Below, in pieces: positions 22,383 to 33,080 of a stretch of DNA of 64,000 nt. The DNA is taken from positions 130,757,033 through 130,821,032 of the forward strand of contig JBAIZL010000002.1 of the NCBI GenBank assembly GCA_036971475.1, in the 5' to 3' direction. The translations under genes and the position numbers were made by a program. A model generated the notes under the pieces. It had not been told where the DNA came from, did not search any database, and was given only the letters and a program-made list of their open reading frames with translations. This DNA is from Prosapia bicincta (Eukaryota; Arthropoda; Insecta; Hemiptera; Cercopidae). How positions within the stretch are numbered: the first letter of the stretch is position 1; each line of letters opens with the position of its first letter.

Positions 22383-24134
22383 TTACTTTTTTACTATTTC
22401 ACATTTGGAATAAGTGTCAATACTCTCATCATAGTCAACTACACTCTTTATCCAAATCTCAACTGAAGTATTTCTCTCAGCTGAAAAGTTTATATTTATC
22501 ATTGTTTGAGATGTAGTAAGAGCTAAATCTTGATTATCTATTTTTATTGCTAACTTATATTCTACTGGTTTAAAATATACATTGTGTGGTTTATTCCATG
22601 ATACCATGAATTCATCTTCTGTGTTTGAACAAGTAATTTTTGTTACAGGAGAAGGAAAATACCAGAGGTTAAATTTAATTTGATCAAATATTTGTAATAG
22701 TTCCTCTGATTTTGTTAACTTTTTTGCCAAAAGTAAATGTTCCACCACTTTTGAAAAACTCTTATCAACAACAGTATCTTGATACATCCTATACAGATAA
22801 AGTGGATCGTGACAGCATTCGACCGGTGGTACTAATTTTATCTTATTTAAATGTTGTTGAATTTCTTCAGACAAATGAGATATTCCTCCTAATAAGGCTG
22901 GATATTCTGGATGGACAACTGAATTAGATTCTATTGTATTTGACCATGATACATATTGTGGAAGTACACCTGATAAATCACACAAAGCTCTTACTGGAGA
23001 TACAAATTCTGGCTGTATACCAAAGGGGAAGAGTTCTACAATACCTCCAGTAGGTGGTAAAAACATTGAAAGAATCATCGCTGATCCATGCATTCCTACA
23101 ACAAATTCTGCTTTTGTTAACAATGAAAGAATATTAAAAGTGCTATTTTGAGATAATATTAATTTGTATATCTCTAAAGTTTTGTTTTCAAAGATTTTAC
23201 TAAAAGAATCACTCATTTCCTCCATTATTTCATTTTCATTAAGTATTTTACGATTATTTTCCCTGCTAAATAAAATTGCTATTGATTCATTTTTGTTTTC
23301 TTTAGGTATAATTTTACTAACATCATTTTCTTCTGTGTTTATTTTAAACTTACGTAAAACAAATTCTGTAAATTCTGTTAATAATTTTCCATCCATGGTA
23401 GAAGAATTGGTTGGACCATGAACTTGCTGAAATCCATATTGATACCAAACGCTTTCACGAGATAAACCCATCCTGCCATGTTGAAAACAAATTGATCTGT
23501 GTTTTTCTGTACTTAAAAATAAAGGATTTGAATCTGAAAATATTTTATACCATTCATAATAAGGACCTGGTTTCCCCCCATCTACAAAAGCTAATCTATA
23601 TTTTGAGACACACTTGTCAATATTTCCTTTACATATTTCTCTATAAGTCATATAAATTGGAAACAAATCATCATGTATAACATGCATAATATTATCCCAC
23701 TTAAATCTCCACACAAGTAAAACTTTCTTCTTTATATTTAATACCCTTTTCAACATATTTTTATATGCTTTCATTACCACAAGCTTTATAAACATTCCAT
23801 TATGCTTATTTACAGATGAAAGGGAAATTGTTTTTAATAATTCTTTTGATCTTAGTCCAACAAAAACTGACTGGTTTGTATACATAAATAGAAATTGATT
23901 TCCAGAATTTGGAAGATAACATAAATTATTAAAATCACATGTTTTATGACCTTCAGTATTCTCGTTACACCATAAAGAAGAAGTTACATTATTTCCAACT
24001 AAATCATTGAAATCAATTTTACAGCAATTATCACAAACATTTTGTATGCTATCACAAATAAAAGATAAATTGTCAATTACAAAGTAGAAAGATATACTTA
24101 TTAAAAGAGCTACTAACCCTAACTTAAACATCAT
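22383..24134 (-). CDS. POMGNT2: Protein O-linked-mannose beta-1,4-N-acetylglucosaminyltransferase 2
   Basis: An uninterrupted 583-codon frame, close to the 580 residues of human POMGNT2 (GTDC2/AGO61). The enzyme, CAZy family GT61, adds GlcNAc in beta-1,4 linkage to O-mannose on alpha-dystroglycan in the ER, the committing step of core M3 glycans. A hydrophobic segment at residues 5-20 would anchor it as a type II membrane protein. Family blocks visible are NIMHVIHDDLFPIY (148-161), WYQYGFQQVHGP (230-241), FSRENNRKILNE (289-300), VGMHGSAM (346-353), VELFPFGIQPE (366-376) and HPEYP..LGGISHL (408-421). Residues from about 493 to the end fit the C-terminal fibronectin type III domain. Several N-x-S/T sites lie in the lumenal part. 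The start is a double ATG in front of the membrane segment. The CDS has no intron, as in vertebrate POMGNT2. EOGT, the nearest relative, lacks the fibronectin domain, so I prefer POMGNT2. Confidence 0.92.
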   Translation of the reverse strand: MMFKLGLVALLISISFYFVIDNLSFICDSIQNVCDNCCKIDFNDLVGNNVTSSLWCNENTEGHKTCDFNNLCYLPNSGNQFLFMYTNQSVFVGLRSKELLKTISLSSVNKHNGMFIKLVVMKAYKNMLKRVLNIKKKVLLVWRFKWDNIMHVIHDDLFPIYMTYREICKGNIDKCVSKYRLAFVDGGKPGPYYEWYKIFSDSNPLFLSTEKHRSICFQHGRMGLSRESVWYQYGFQQVHGPTNSSTMDGKLLTEFTEFVLRKFKINTEENDVSKIIPKENKNESIAILFSRENNRKILNENEIMEEMSDSFSKIFENKTLEIYKLILSQNSTFNILSLLTKAEFVVGMHGSAMILSMFLPPTGGIVELFPFGIQPEFVSPVRALCDLSGVLPQYVSWSNTIESNSVVHPEYPALLGGISHLSEEIQQHLNKIKLVPPVECCHDPLYLYRMYQDTVVDKSFSKVVEHLLLAKKLTKSEELLQIFDQIKFNLWYFPSPVTKITCSNTEDEFMVSWNKPHNVYFKPVEYKLAIKIDNQDLALTTSQTMININFSAERNTSVEIWIKSVVDYDESIDTYSKCEIVKK

Positions 24135-25429
24135 TATGCTACTAGTAGTTGTTTCACATCTATAACTACTTCTGGTTATAACTAATAACTATATATTGTC
24201 TCAATTACATGACTAAAAATGTTTGTTTACATTTTAAAATTATTCAAATAGAATAATAAACAAATCTAGTTTTTTGTGTTAACTATTCTAAAATATTAAA
24301 GCGACACAACCTATTTACCCAAACATTTGTTTTCGGTGACTTTTTATACTTAGAAGCCGAAACATAATTATTGGAACTAAGAATGTTCTGTTTACTTATT
24401 AAAACTTTCAGACATAATTTATTCTTAAAATGAGAAATATTAGATTCTAAGAAAGAATAGCATCAAGATTATTATGTAGCTACTTTTAAGCGCCAACCTA
24501 TACATTACACTTTTAACTTCACATTTTTGAATTATTAAAACCCAAAAATTAAAAGCTAGAACTTTTATATACTTCCCTATCTAATAATAAAATAATCTGA
24601 TATTAGGTTTATTGAACATAAGCTGATACAGAAAAATAAATAGTCAATTTATTGACTACAACACAACTTATTGAAATCATTAGTCACTAGAATATTAATC
24701 GCCGTTTATTTCATTCTTCAAAAATGTTAAAATTGATATGTCTCTAAATACTACAATATATGGTATTACAAATTACAAACGTTGTGTACAGGTACAGAGG
24801 TTACATGTACAAAAACAATAGATAGTAACCAAAACAATCACAAATCACACCGACACCGGGAAAGAAACACCTTATCTCAAGGTCACAGAACAGTTGATCA
24901 CTGTATAAATATAATGTATAAAACAAACATATATGTATTTATGTAAGGTTTTTATTTATTTCTTTGTTGAATAATTATTTTAAATTATCGTATTATGATG
25001 ATTCTATCATATTACGTTTTTTTTTGTAATTTACAAGAAACAAGATTTTCATTGGTTATAAGTTTTGGATAATATTAGCAAAAAAAATTAATGTAGATAT
25101 TGGATTTTAAACATATATTTGATTCACCATTTAATACTATACTATTTAAAATTTATTTGTTCAAAATAAATCTTTCTTCTATACTTGACTCTTTCAAGAT
25201 ATATATACTTAGATCTTATATAAGCAATTATTTAGGTATTACTTTCTAATATCTTATCCAAAATCTAATTGTGTATTTGAAACACAACAATAGTACATTA
25301 TTTTAAAGATGGAAATAATAATATTCAATGGTTTTAATGTTTTATGTAAGCTACTCGTATTGAAAATAAAATTATAAAAATATATATCAAGAACTTTTGA
25401 AATTATTCCAGAGGTCAGTAGAAAAACCC
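24135..25429. other. Upstream region of POMGNT2, no gene seen
   Basis: AT-rich flank that could hold a 5' untranslated exon and intron of the minus-strand gene. I see no open frame or repeat to assign. Confidence 0.4.
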
Positions 25430-25582
25430 AAGCTTAGGCCGCTCCCGCTCACCCGACGCCATTTCCGTTAGGTGGTTTCTTCTTTGCTTTGTGCTCTCTT
25501 CATTCTTCACGTGCCTAGAAGCTCCAAGATTTACAGATCTTTTTAGGAACAAAAGCTACTCGTTCAGAGTCATATTCAGGTA
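25430..25582. promoter_or_regulatory. Candidate CpG-rich promoter or first exon
   Basis: A GC- and CpG-richer block stands out in very AT-rich surroundings. On the minus strand it reads AAATGGCGTCGGGTGAGCGG, a YY1-like ATGGCG site followed by a GTGAGC donor-like sequence. On the plus strand a pyrimidine-rich run (TTTCTTCTTTGCTTTGTG) is followed by about 90 bp ending CATATTCAG/GTAAAT, a good splice-donor context. It may be the first exon of POMGNT2, of an unseen plus-strand gene, or a bidirectional promoter. Confidence 0.35.
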
Positions 25583-26089
25583 AATAAAAAATCATATTAC
25601 AACTAAAAGCTGTTTATCTAAATATATGTAATTATTGTTTGTCGATTTAATCATTACTTTGTGTTAGAACTCAATGTAGTAATGGCCGGCTTCTGTTTGC
25701 TTTTGGTTTCATCCAGAATACACCATACTACAAAACACATGAGAAAGTGTGATAATTTTACTAGCAGTTTTATTAAAAAAATCTGGTATAAATCAAAACG
25801 TATTTAATGAATACATTTATTATACTTAAGATTTTAGTACTGAATAAGCATGGTTGAATTTGATTTTCGTGATGCTACATGTAGGCTTTGTATTATCCTT
25901 GACAATGAATGAGTGCTTTGTGGGATGATTTTGTTTTATCGGTAATTATACTCAAGTTATTTTTTCATTGTTCGCAGTTAGTTAAACATGTACAATAATG
26001 TCTATTGAATGTATTAATCATTTACCTAGTCTACAACAAATGGTGTAATTTATTCTTGAACATGTTAAAAGGGATTCTAGGTAACTAGT
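25583..26089. other. Stretch without a recognised gene
   Basis: No coding region or repeat assigned. It would be intronic if the plus-strand donor at 25,577 is real. Confidence 0.4.
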
Positions 26090-26129
26090 TAGTTGAGAAA
26101 TTATGGTAATTGTGCAAGAGCGACCACGG

Positions 26130-28612
26130 TAATTGTTTACATTGCTTAACCGGGCCTATAATTACATGAAACATTCCGAAACATGTCAAAAGGCTATTTT
26201 CATTGAAATTATTTTTTTTTGGGTAATTGTTTAGTTTGCTAAACCAGGCCTATATTTTCATGAAACATTCAGAAACATGTTAAAAGGCTATTTTCATTGA
26301 AATTATTTTTGGTAAAAATGCAGAAGCTCGGCGCCATACGATATTTTGGGAAATGGTTTAACACCACCAAATAAGACGATATCCACAAGCATTTTTTTAA
26401 AATTGACCTCGGAAAGTTACTTTTTTTAAAATTTAAAGTAGCGTAAAATATTCAGGGCAGATGTAGAAGTTGTGAATAGGCGCGGAGTGATACAAATGCT
26501 TCGTGATGTTACAACTGCATTTCAATGTATAAAATTAAAACCAAATCTAACCTGACTTGACACTTTAGGTAAATTTTAATATAGGTATACAGTATTGTAT
26601 AAATTTAAAACCAAATCTATCATAACTGGAGACTTTATAAGTATATTTAAATATATGTATAAAAATTAGGCGAAGTTGTGAATAGGCGCAGAGTTATACA
26701 AATTCTTCGTGATTTTACAACTGAATTTCAATGTATAAAATTAAAACCAAACCTAACCTGACTTGACACTTTTTCGGTAAATTTGAATATAGGTATACAG
26801 TATTGTATAAATTTAAAACAAAATCTATCCTAACTGGAGAAGTTGTTTCTCAAATATCTACACACGTAAGGTTGCGTGACGTACCGCGGACAATGCGTAC
26901 AACCTTATGCGCAGCACTGTGACGTAAGTATCACTCCGCGCCTATTCACAACTTCTGAATTTATTACCCTACTTTAAATTGAAAAAAAGTAACTTTCCTA
27001 CTTCAATTTAAAAAAAATTCTTGAATTGGATATCGTCCAATTAGGTGGTTTTGAACAATTTCCCAAAATATCGTATAGTGCCGGAGTACTGCATTTCAAC
27101 CTTATTTTTTTCTGTGCCTAGAAACATTTTTTCTTAAATTAAACTTGGGTAAAATTTTCAGCGCAGATGTAGCAGTTGTGAATAGGCTGCCTGCCTAGCG
27201 GAGGGATACACGACATCACAAATGTACTAACCGTTACACTTCGATAATGTGTAGCATTACGTTTTGGCATAATTTTAAGGAATTTAACAAAATAAAAGTA
27301 TAAAATATGAAGTATCCAGTCAGGATAGACTTGGTTCTAATTGTATAAATGTAACCATTTAGGTAATGTATAAATTTAAAACCAAATCTATCCTAACTGG
27401 AGACTTTCAAAGTATATTTAATTATATGTATAATAAATAAGCCAAAACGTTGTTTCTCAAATATCTACACACGAAAGGTTGCTTGACGTACCGGGGCCGA
27501 TGCTTACAACCTTATGCGCAGCACTATGACGTAAAAAACATTTGTATCCGCGTCTATTCACAACTTCTACATCCGCGCTGATAATTTTACCCAACTTTAA
27601 TTTAAGAAAAAATAATGTTTCTAGGCACAGAAAAAAATAATTTCAATGAAAATAGCCTTTTTACATGTTTCTGAATGTTTCTTCAAAATATAGGCCCGGT
27701 TTAGCAAATTAAACAATTACCGAAGTTGTGAAAGGGCGCGGAGTGATACAAATGTTTCGTTATGTGACAGTGCTGCGCATAAGGTTGTACGCATCTGCCG
27801 CGGTACGTCATGCAGCCTTACGTGTGTAGATATTTGAGAAACAACGTTTTGGCTTAATTGGTACATTAAAATATACCTAAAAAGTGTTCAGTCTGGTTAG
27901 ATTTGGTTTTAATTTTATACATTACCTAAATGGTTACATTTATACAATTATAACCAAATCCATCTTGACTGGATACTTCATATTTTATACTTTTATTTTG
28001 TCAAATTCATTAAAATTATGCCAAAACGTAATGCTACACATTACATCATGTATTGATACACATCGTGTTTCCCTCCGCGGGGTAGGCAGCCCATTCACAA
28101 CTTCTACATCCGCGCAGAAATTTTTACCTACTTTAAATTGAAAAAAGTAACTCCCACTGCAATAAAAAAAATTCTTGTGGATATCGTCCTATTTGTTGGT
28201 TTTGAACAATTTCCCAAAATATCGTATGGTGCCGAGCTTATGCATTTTAACCATACAAATAATTCGTGACGTCACAACAGTAGTGATTATGTTGTGCACA
28301 GTCAGGAGAGATTTGGTTATAATTTTATACAACATTACTATATACCTATGAAATATCCAGTCCGGATGGATTTGATTTTGGAGATTCCTAAACTGGGCCT
28401 ATATTTTCATGAATCATTCAGAAACATGTAAAAAGGCTATTTTCATTGAAATTATTTTTTTTTACCTAGAAACATTATTTTTTCTTAAATTTAAGTTGAG
28501 TAAAATTTTCAGCGCGGATGTAACAATTGTGAATAGGCTGCCTACCTCGCGGAGGGATACATAATGTGTATCAATACATGACGTAATGTGTAGCATTACG
28601 TTTTGGCATAAT
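26130..28612. repeat. Cluster of long-inverted-repeat elements, left part
   Basis: At least three palindromic units abut here. One runs from about 26,310 (TGCAGAAGCTCGGCGCCATA) to about 27,102, where its complement appears. The next runs from about 27,110 (TTCTGTGCCTAGAAACATT) to about 27,650. The third lies in opposite order at 27,720-28,250. Shared blocks include GAAGTTGTGAATAGGCGCGG, CAAATATCTACACACGTAAG and CAACCTTATGCGCAGCACTG, in both orientations. Between them, AAAACCAAATCTAWCCTRAC recurs many times. No open frame looks like a transposase and the superfamily is unknown to me. Confidence 0.8.
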
Positions 28613-29729
28613 CAGGGTGTCTAGCGACAGGGAAAACCTGAAAAAGTCAGGGAATTTTAAGATTCTGGAAAATTCAGGGAAAGTTTTAAAAAATCGGGAA
28701 AATATTTTTTGATTAGAAACAAAACTAGTGGCCATTGCTCTCGAATATTTGGTATTGTAAGCCAGCGGGCTGGTTTAGGGGCAGGGCAGTCAGGAAGTAA
28801 CACTTCTTTATTTAGATGCCCATTATTTATTTGATAAGCCCGTTGCTATGACTTGAGGACTTATGTTAATAAATAATAAATGTGTCAAGTTGGTACAGCT
28901 GGGATGTTTTAGCCTGGACCGTGGCCTTGGGGTGCGCAGTGGTTCTGTTATCATATGGACGAAAGGAGATAACAGATAACTCGGTCTGTTTCTGACCACA
29001 CAGAACGCTGTGTAAACATTTGTAGCCAGCTATTTGTCTAGACTCGTGATAGTATGTTTTATTTGACGGTGATTATTTTTACACTGTTTATTTCAACATG
29101 GAAGGTTCCAGTTTTCATTGCCGTAGCGGGCAATCCCGTCATGCAGATGTCGTCATTACCTCCCCCCTTCCTTAGGATAAATATAAACTAAAAGATGAAG
29201 TGGCCGAAGCAGAGATTATATGGTGTGTGAATTTAGTAATGCAACACTTCTTTACGCAATGCAGAAGGTAGTGTGTGCCTCTTTCCAAGGATGTTCCCTG
29301 ATAGCACCGGTGCACAGAACATGAGATTGCGGAAAGATAAAATTTCCTATAGTGTTGTATTCGGTTTATCAAATTATATTAAAGACCTGTTACTGACATT
29401 AAATTCAAATTCTAACTATGTAATTGGCTTTGATGAAAGTTTAAACAAAATATCACAAAGAGCCCAAATTGATTTGAGTGTTAGGTATTGGGATGCAGAG
29501 ACGGATGAAGTGAAAGCTCGATATTTTGGTTCTGTGTTCCTTACAGACACAAAAGCAAAAGAGTTACTCAATTCGTTCTTAAAAGGTGTTCAAAGTCTGG
29601 ATTTATCCAAGATCCTTCAGATATCAATGGATGGGCCCATTGTAAACTGGGCTTTCTTTAGACATCTAAAAGAGGAAAAGTCAGGGAAAACTCAGGGAAT
29701 TTCTTCAAGCTATTTTACTAGACACCCTG
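28613..29729 (+). mobile_element. hAT element with 5-bp duplication, copy 1
   Basis: The ends CAGGGTGTCTAGCGACAGGG and TTTTACTAGACACCCTG are flanked by ATAAT on both sides (28,608-28,612 and 29,730-29,734). The insertion site is proven by an unoccupied copy of the same repeat at 27,264-27,300 (TTTTGGCATAATTTTAAGG). The 1117-bp length and the partial transposase mark it as an internally deleted derivative. A second copy is at 54,541-55,694. Confidence 0.93.
29180..29690 (+). pseudogene. hAT transposase N-terminal half (truncated)
   Basis: The frame 29,273-29,764 holds FPRMFPDS, KISYSVVFGLSNYIKDLLL, VIGFDESLNKISQRAQIDLS, RYWDAETDEVKARYFGS and LQISMDGPIVNWAFF. These blocks are typical of the RNase H-like core region in the hAT group found in many arthropods, and FDES carries a candidate first catalytic Asp. 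Upstream, in another frame, DEVAEAEIIWCVN matches the preceding helix. The protein ends at SMDGPxVN, and the frame then runs into the element's terminal repeat and past it. The middle and C-terminal dimerisation domain are missing. Confidence 0.8.
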
Positions 29730-29734
29730 ATAAT

Positions 29735-30725
29735 TTTAATGAATTTGACAAAATAAAAGTATAAAATATGAAGTATCCAGTCAGGATAGATTTGGTTTTA
29801 ATTGTATAAATGTAACCATTTAGGTAATGTATAAAATTAAAATCAAATCTAACCTGACTGGACACTTTTTAGGTATATTTTAATGTAGGTATACAGTAAT
29901 GTATAAATTTAAAACCAAATCTATAATAACTGGAGACTTTATAAGTATATTTAAATATATGTATAAAAATTAAGCTAAAACGCTGTTTCTCAAATATCTA
30001 CACACGTAAGGTTGCTTGATGTAGCCGTATGACGAGGCTGATGCGTACAACCTTATGCGCAGCACTGTGACGTAACGAGGTAAAAATGCTGAAGCTCGGC
30101 ACCATATGATATTTTGGAAAATTGTTCAAAACCACCAAATTGGATGATATCCACAAGAAATATTTTTTTTTACCTTGGAAAGTTATTTTTTTTACAAGTT
30201 AAAGTAGGTTAAAAAATTTTGCACGGAGGTAGAAATTGTGAATATCAGTTCTAATTGTATAAATGTAACCATTTAGGTAATGTATAAAATTAAAACCAAA
30301 TCAACCCTGACTTGACACTTTTTAGGTATATTTTAATATAGGTATACAGTATTGTATAAATTTAAAACCAAATCTATCCTTACTGGAGACTATCTAAGTA
30401 TATTTAAATATACGTATGCAAAAACCATAAAAATTATGCCAAAATGTTTCAATTATTGACACACGTAAGGTATGTGTGACGTCACTATCACTCTGCATCC
30501 GATGCACAACTTAATGCTCCGCCCTGTGATGTCACAAAACATTTGTACCACCCCATGCCCATTTACAACTTATGCCTCCGCACTGAATTTTTTACCCTAC
30601 TTTAAATTGAAAAAAAGTAACTTTCCTAGCCCAATAAAAATAAATTCTTGAGGATATTGTCCTATTTGCGGGTTTTGAACAATTTTCCAAAATTTCGTAA
30701 GTGGGTGCTTGTATGCACATTAACC
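29735..30725. repeat. Cluster of long-inverted-repeat elements, right part
   Basis: The host repeat of the hAT insertion continues from 29,735. A further unit runs from about 30,085 (ATGCTGAAGCTCGGCACCAT) to its complement near 30,645-30,725. The AAAACCAAATC motif recurs at 29,845, 29,910, 30,290 and 30,365. The unit ends are more diverged than at 26-28 kb. Confidence 0.75.
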
Positions 30726-31904
30726 GAAATTATATGAGCCTGCTGCAAACGTGGAAAAGAAATCCCAAATTTCTAACACATTTTATTCACGATAATTAAA
30801 ATTTTGTGTTATACCCACTTTACAGTCCTTAAAACATTTTTTTTAATTACTTGTGTTATAAGTCTACTGGAAAATCTTCTATACAGTTTTTTTAATTTAA
30901 TGACATTTCCAACAAAAAATGCATAGTCACAACAAAGGCATGTAAAATGACTTTACTACTTTTAAAGCCTAAATAATTAAAAACTTCATGTAATTGTCAG
31001 CTATACAAACATCATCGATGTTGGAAAAAGAACTTGTTCAATATGCAGCTTGCACTATTTCATGTAACATGTGTAAAATGACTGATAAACATATCCTGAA
31101 CCTATATTGATAATTAGATAAATATTAGGATCAGAAACTACTGCCCGCATTGGTAAAATCTTTTTATTCCTGATCAATTTGACCATCCTGAACACGAATC
31201 TGAAGTTATTTTTATGGCAAACCTAAATTAACATAAAATAAACTAACCTGACCTAGATGCTTACTAATGCTCTAATGTGTGAAATTTTTTACTCTTGTCA
31301 AACAGACTTGAATCTTAACAGCAAATCTCAGTCACGTGACCTCGCAAAATGGTTTCTGATTGGTTGACAGATGCCGCGTAACTTTTTAATTGAAAAAGGC
31401 TCAAATCTGTGTTATTTTAGCAGCAAAACAAAATCAACCATTTAGTACTGATGGGTTCAGAAAGGTGCTTTCCGATTGGGTAACAGATGCCAACCGAAAA
31501 AGCGCATATTTAGTATGTGTGTGTGAAATGATGGATTGTGACGGATTTTGCCACACATTATTTTTTGCAGCTTGTTTGTTCGATGAAAAGCTGGTTATTG
31601 AGGCTTCATGTTCGCACAATGTGGTCTAACGCAATGATGAAGTTTAGAACACAGTTTTAAGTGCAATAACACAGTGAAGATCACTGGCGACTTCAAGTTT
31701 AGGTTTGCGAAGGCGGTTTCATTGCCAGAAAACGTGTAGGTAGGGTTTTAGCCATGGTCAGTATGTTTTTAGAGCGATCCAAAGTGAACATAAACCAACT
31801 GTGCAATATAAACTTTGTACTCACCAAAATACCTCTAAGGTAAGCACTTAGGTTAGGAAAAGCACTTCAAATTAAAAACAAATAGCTTTCCAAGGACAAA
31901 ATAA
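30726..31904. other. Stretch without a recognised gene
   Basis: The frame at 31,390-31,629 (79 codons) has no family motif. The sequence around it repeats itself: TTTCTGATTGGTTGACAGATGCC near 31,350 and TTCCGATTGGGTAACAGATGCC near 31,470. This may be an old duplication with CCAAT-like boxes rather than a gene. Confidence 0.35.
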
Positions 31905-31965
31905 AATTTGGTGGTTTTAAACAATTTTCAAAAATATTGTAGGTGGCCGCTAATTTTCACTATTA
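31905..31965. repeat. Fragment of the long-inverted-repeat family
   Basis: TTTGGTGGTTTTAAACAATTTTC matches the right-hand type of arm at 27,045-27,085. It is an isolated end. Confidence 0.6.
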
Positions 31966-32149
31966 CCTTATTATTTTTGTTATTGGTATGGGAAGATTAT
32001 TTTTATATATCTACTACCTCATTCGGCAAACCCCCTACTGTCTAAAAGTCATTAAATGGTGTGTTAACATTAGCTAAACTTAATTTATTATTCTATTAAC
32101 ACAATAATAGCTGAACTTGTAGCAGTCCATTGAGACTACTGCAATAAAA

Positions 32150-32760
32150 GTTCTTGATTGAATGTTATTTATTGAAGTGAACTGATTATATTTGGGGTTT
32201 TCCTCTGGTGCTTACACAAATAAATCAGGTCTTTTATCATAAGAGCTTGTAAAGGTTTCCATGTGAGAAGCATGGATTTTCCAAATTAAGTCCACACACT
32301 TGTAGCAATTGTCATTGTGCTTTGCTGATCGCCATTGCAAAGGCAGGTCGCACTGGAAACTGTAAACGTTTGAATTCGAATGACATCGGTTGGAATCGTT
32401 TAGATGCCTGGAACAGTAAAACTCAGGCCTTATAATTTCCATTTAAATTAGTTGTTTCGATTATGTTTTTCACTGAAAGCCTGGTACCATTGCAGAGTTG
32501 TGGTGGTTTGATGTTTTGTTGAAGAATAATGGGCTTGCCAATTTTCAATGTTAGAACATGCGTTGGAATGCCTAGCAAAATCAAGTGAGTTAAGAATTTA
32601 AATGAATAATTAACACTTTTCTGTTGATACATAATAGTATCGATAAACTCGTTCATTGCTGTGTTCCCTGGAATTCCATTTTGATTGGAAATTGATTGTA
32701 TTAACATCATTGTTTTTTTTTGTTGTTGTAAATATAACCCGTTCATTTAGCTACTGATGG
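32150..32760 (-). pseudogene. Helitron helicase, C-terminal relic
   Basis: On the minus strand the frame 32,423-32,746 reads VNYSFKFLTHL, THVLTLKIGKPIILQQNIKP and PQLCNGTRLSVKN. This is the block of Pif1-like Helitron helicases that normally reads PHxLxLKxGxPIxLLRNxxPPxLCNGTRL. Further on, in another frame, come MSFEFKRLQFPVRPAFAMAI, SKAQ, a stop and VCGLNLENPCFSHGNLY, which is helicase motif V and the C-terminal region. Several frame changes and stops are present. No Rep domain and no Helitron terminus (5' TC, 3' hairpin with CTRR) was found nearby, so it is a fragment. Confidence 0.85.
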
Positions 32761-32824
32761 TGTGTGTAATTTTCAGCATATTTGCGGGCAGAAACCTTTG
32801 CAATTGGTAATTGTGAGAATTAAT

Positions 32825-33080
32825 GATGTTTAAGATATTTTTGAAAATTGTTCAAAACCACCAAATTAGGACAATATGCACAAAAAAATTTTTTATTGCC
32901 CCCGAAAAGTTAATTTTTTTTTTCAATTTTAAGCAGGGTAAAAAATTAAGTGCAGAGGAATAACTTGTACGTCGGCTGCGGAGTGATAGAAATATTTTGT
33001 GAAGTGACAACTGTAGTGATGTCACGCTAACTTTACATACATACCTTACATGTGTCTAGATTTCTAAGAAATAACCTTTT
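32825..33080. repeat. Fragment of the long-inverted-repeat family
   Basis: ATTGTTCAAAACCACCAAATTAGG near 32,851, the block with GGCTGCGGAGTGATAGAAAT and the terminal TGTCTAGATTTCTAAGAAA are diverged versions of the left arms at 26.3-26.9 kb. No partner arm follows. Confidence 0.65.

Noticed and set aside
29172..29372. 66-codon minus-strand frame (and its twin at 55,100-55,300)
   Set aside because: It is the antisense shadow of the hAT transposase and is conserved only because the element is.
31390..31629. 79-codon frame as a gene
   Set aside because: No family motif, an antisense frame of similar length, and it lies in a partly duplicated stretch.
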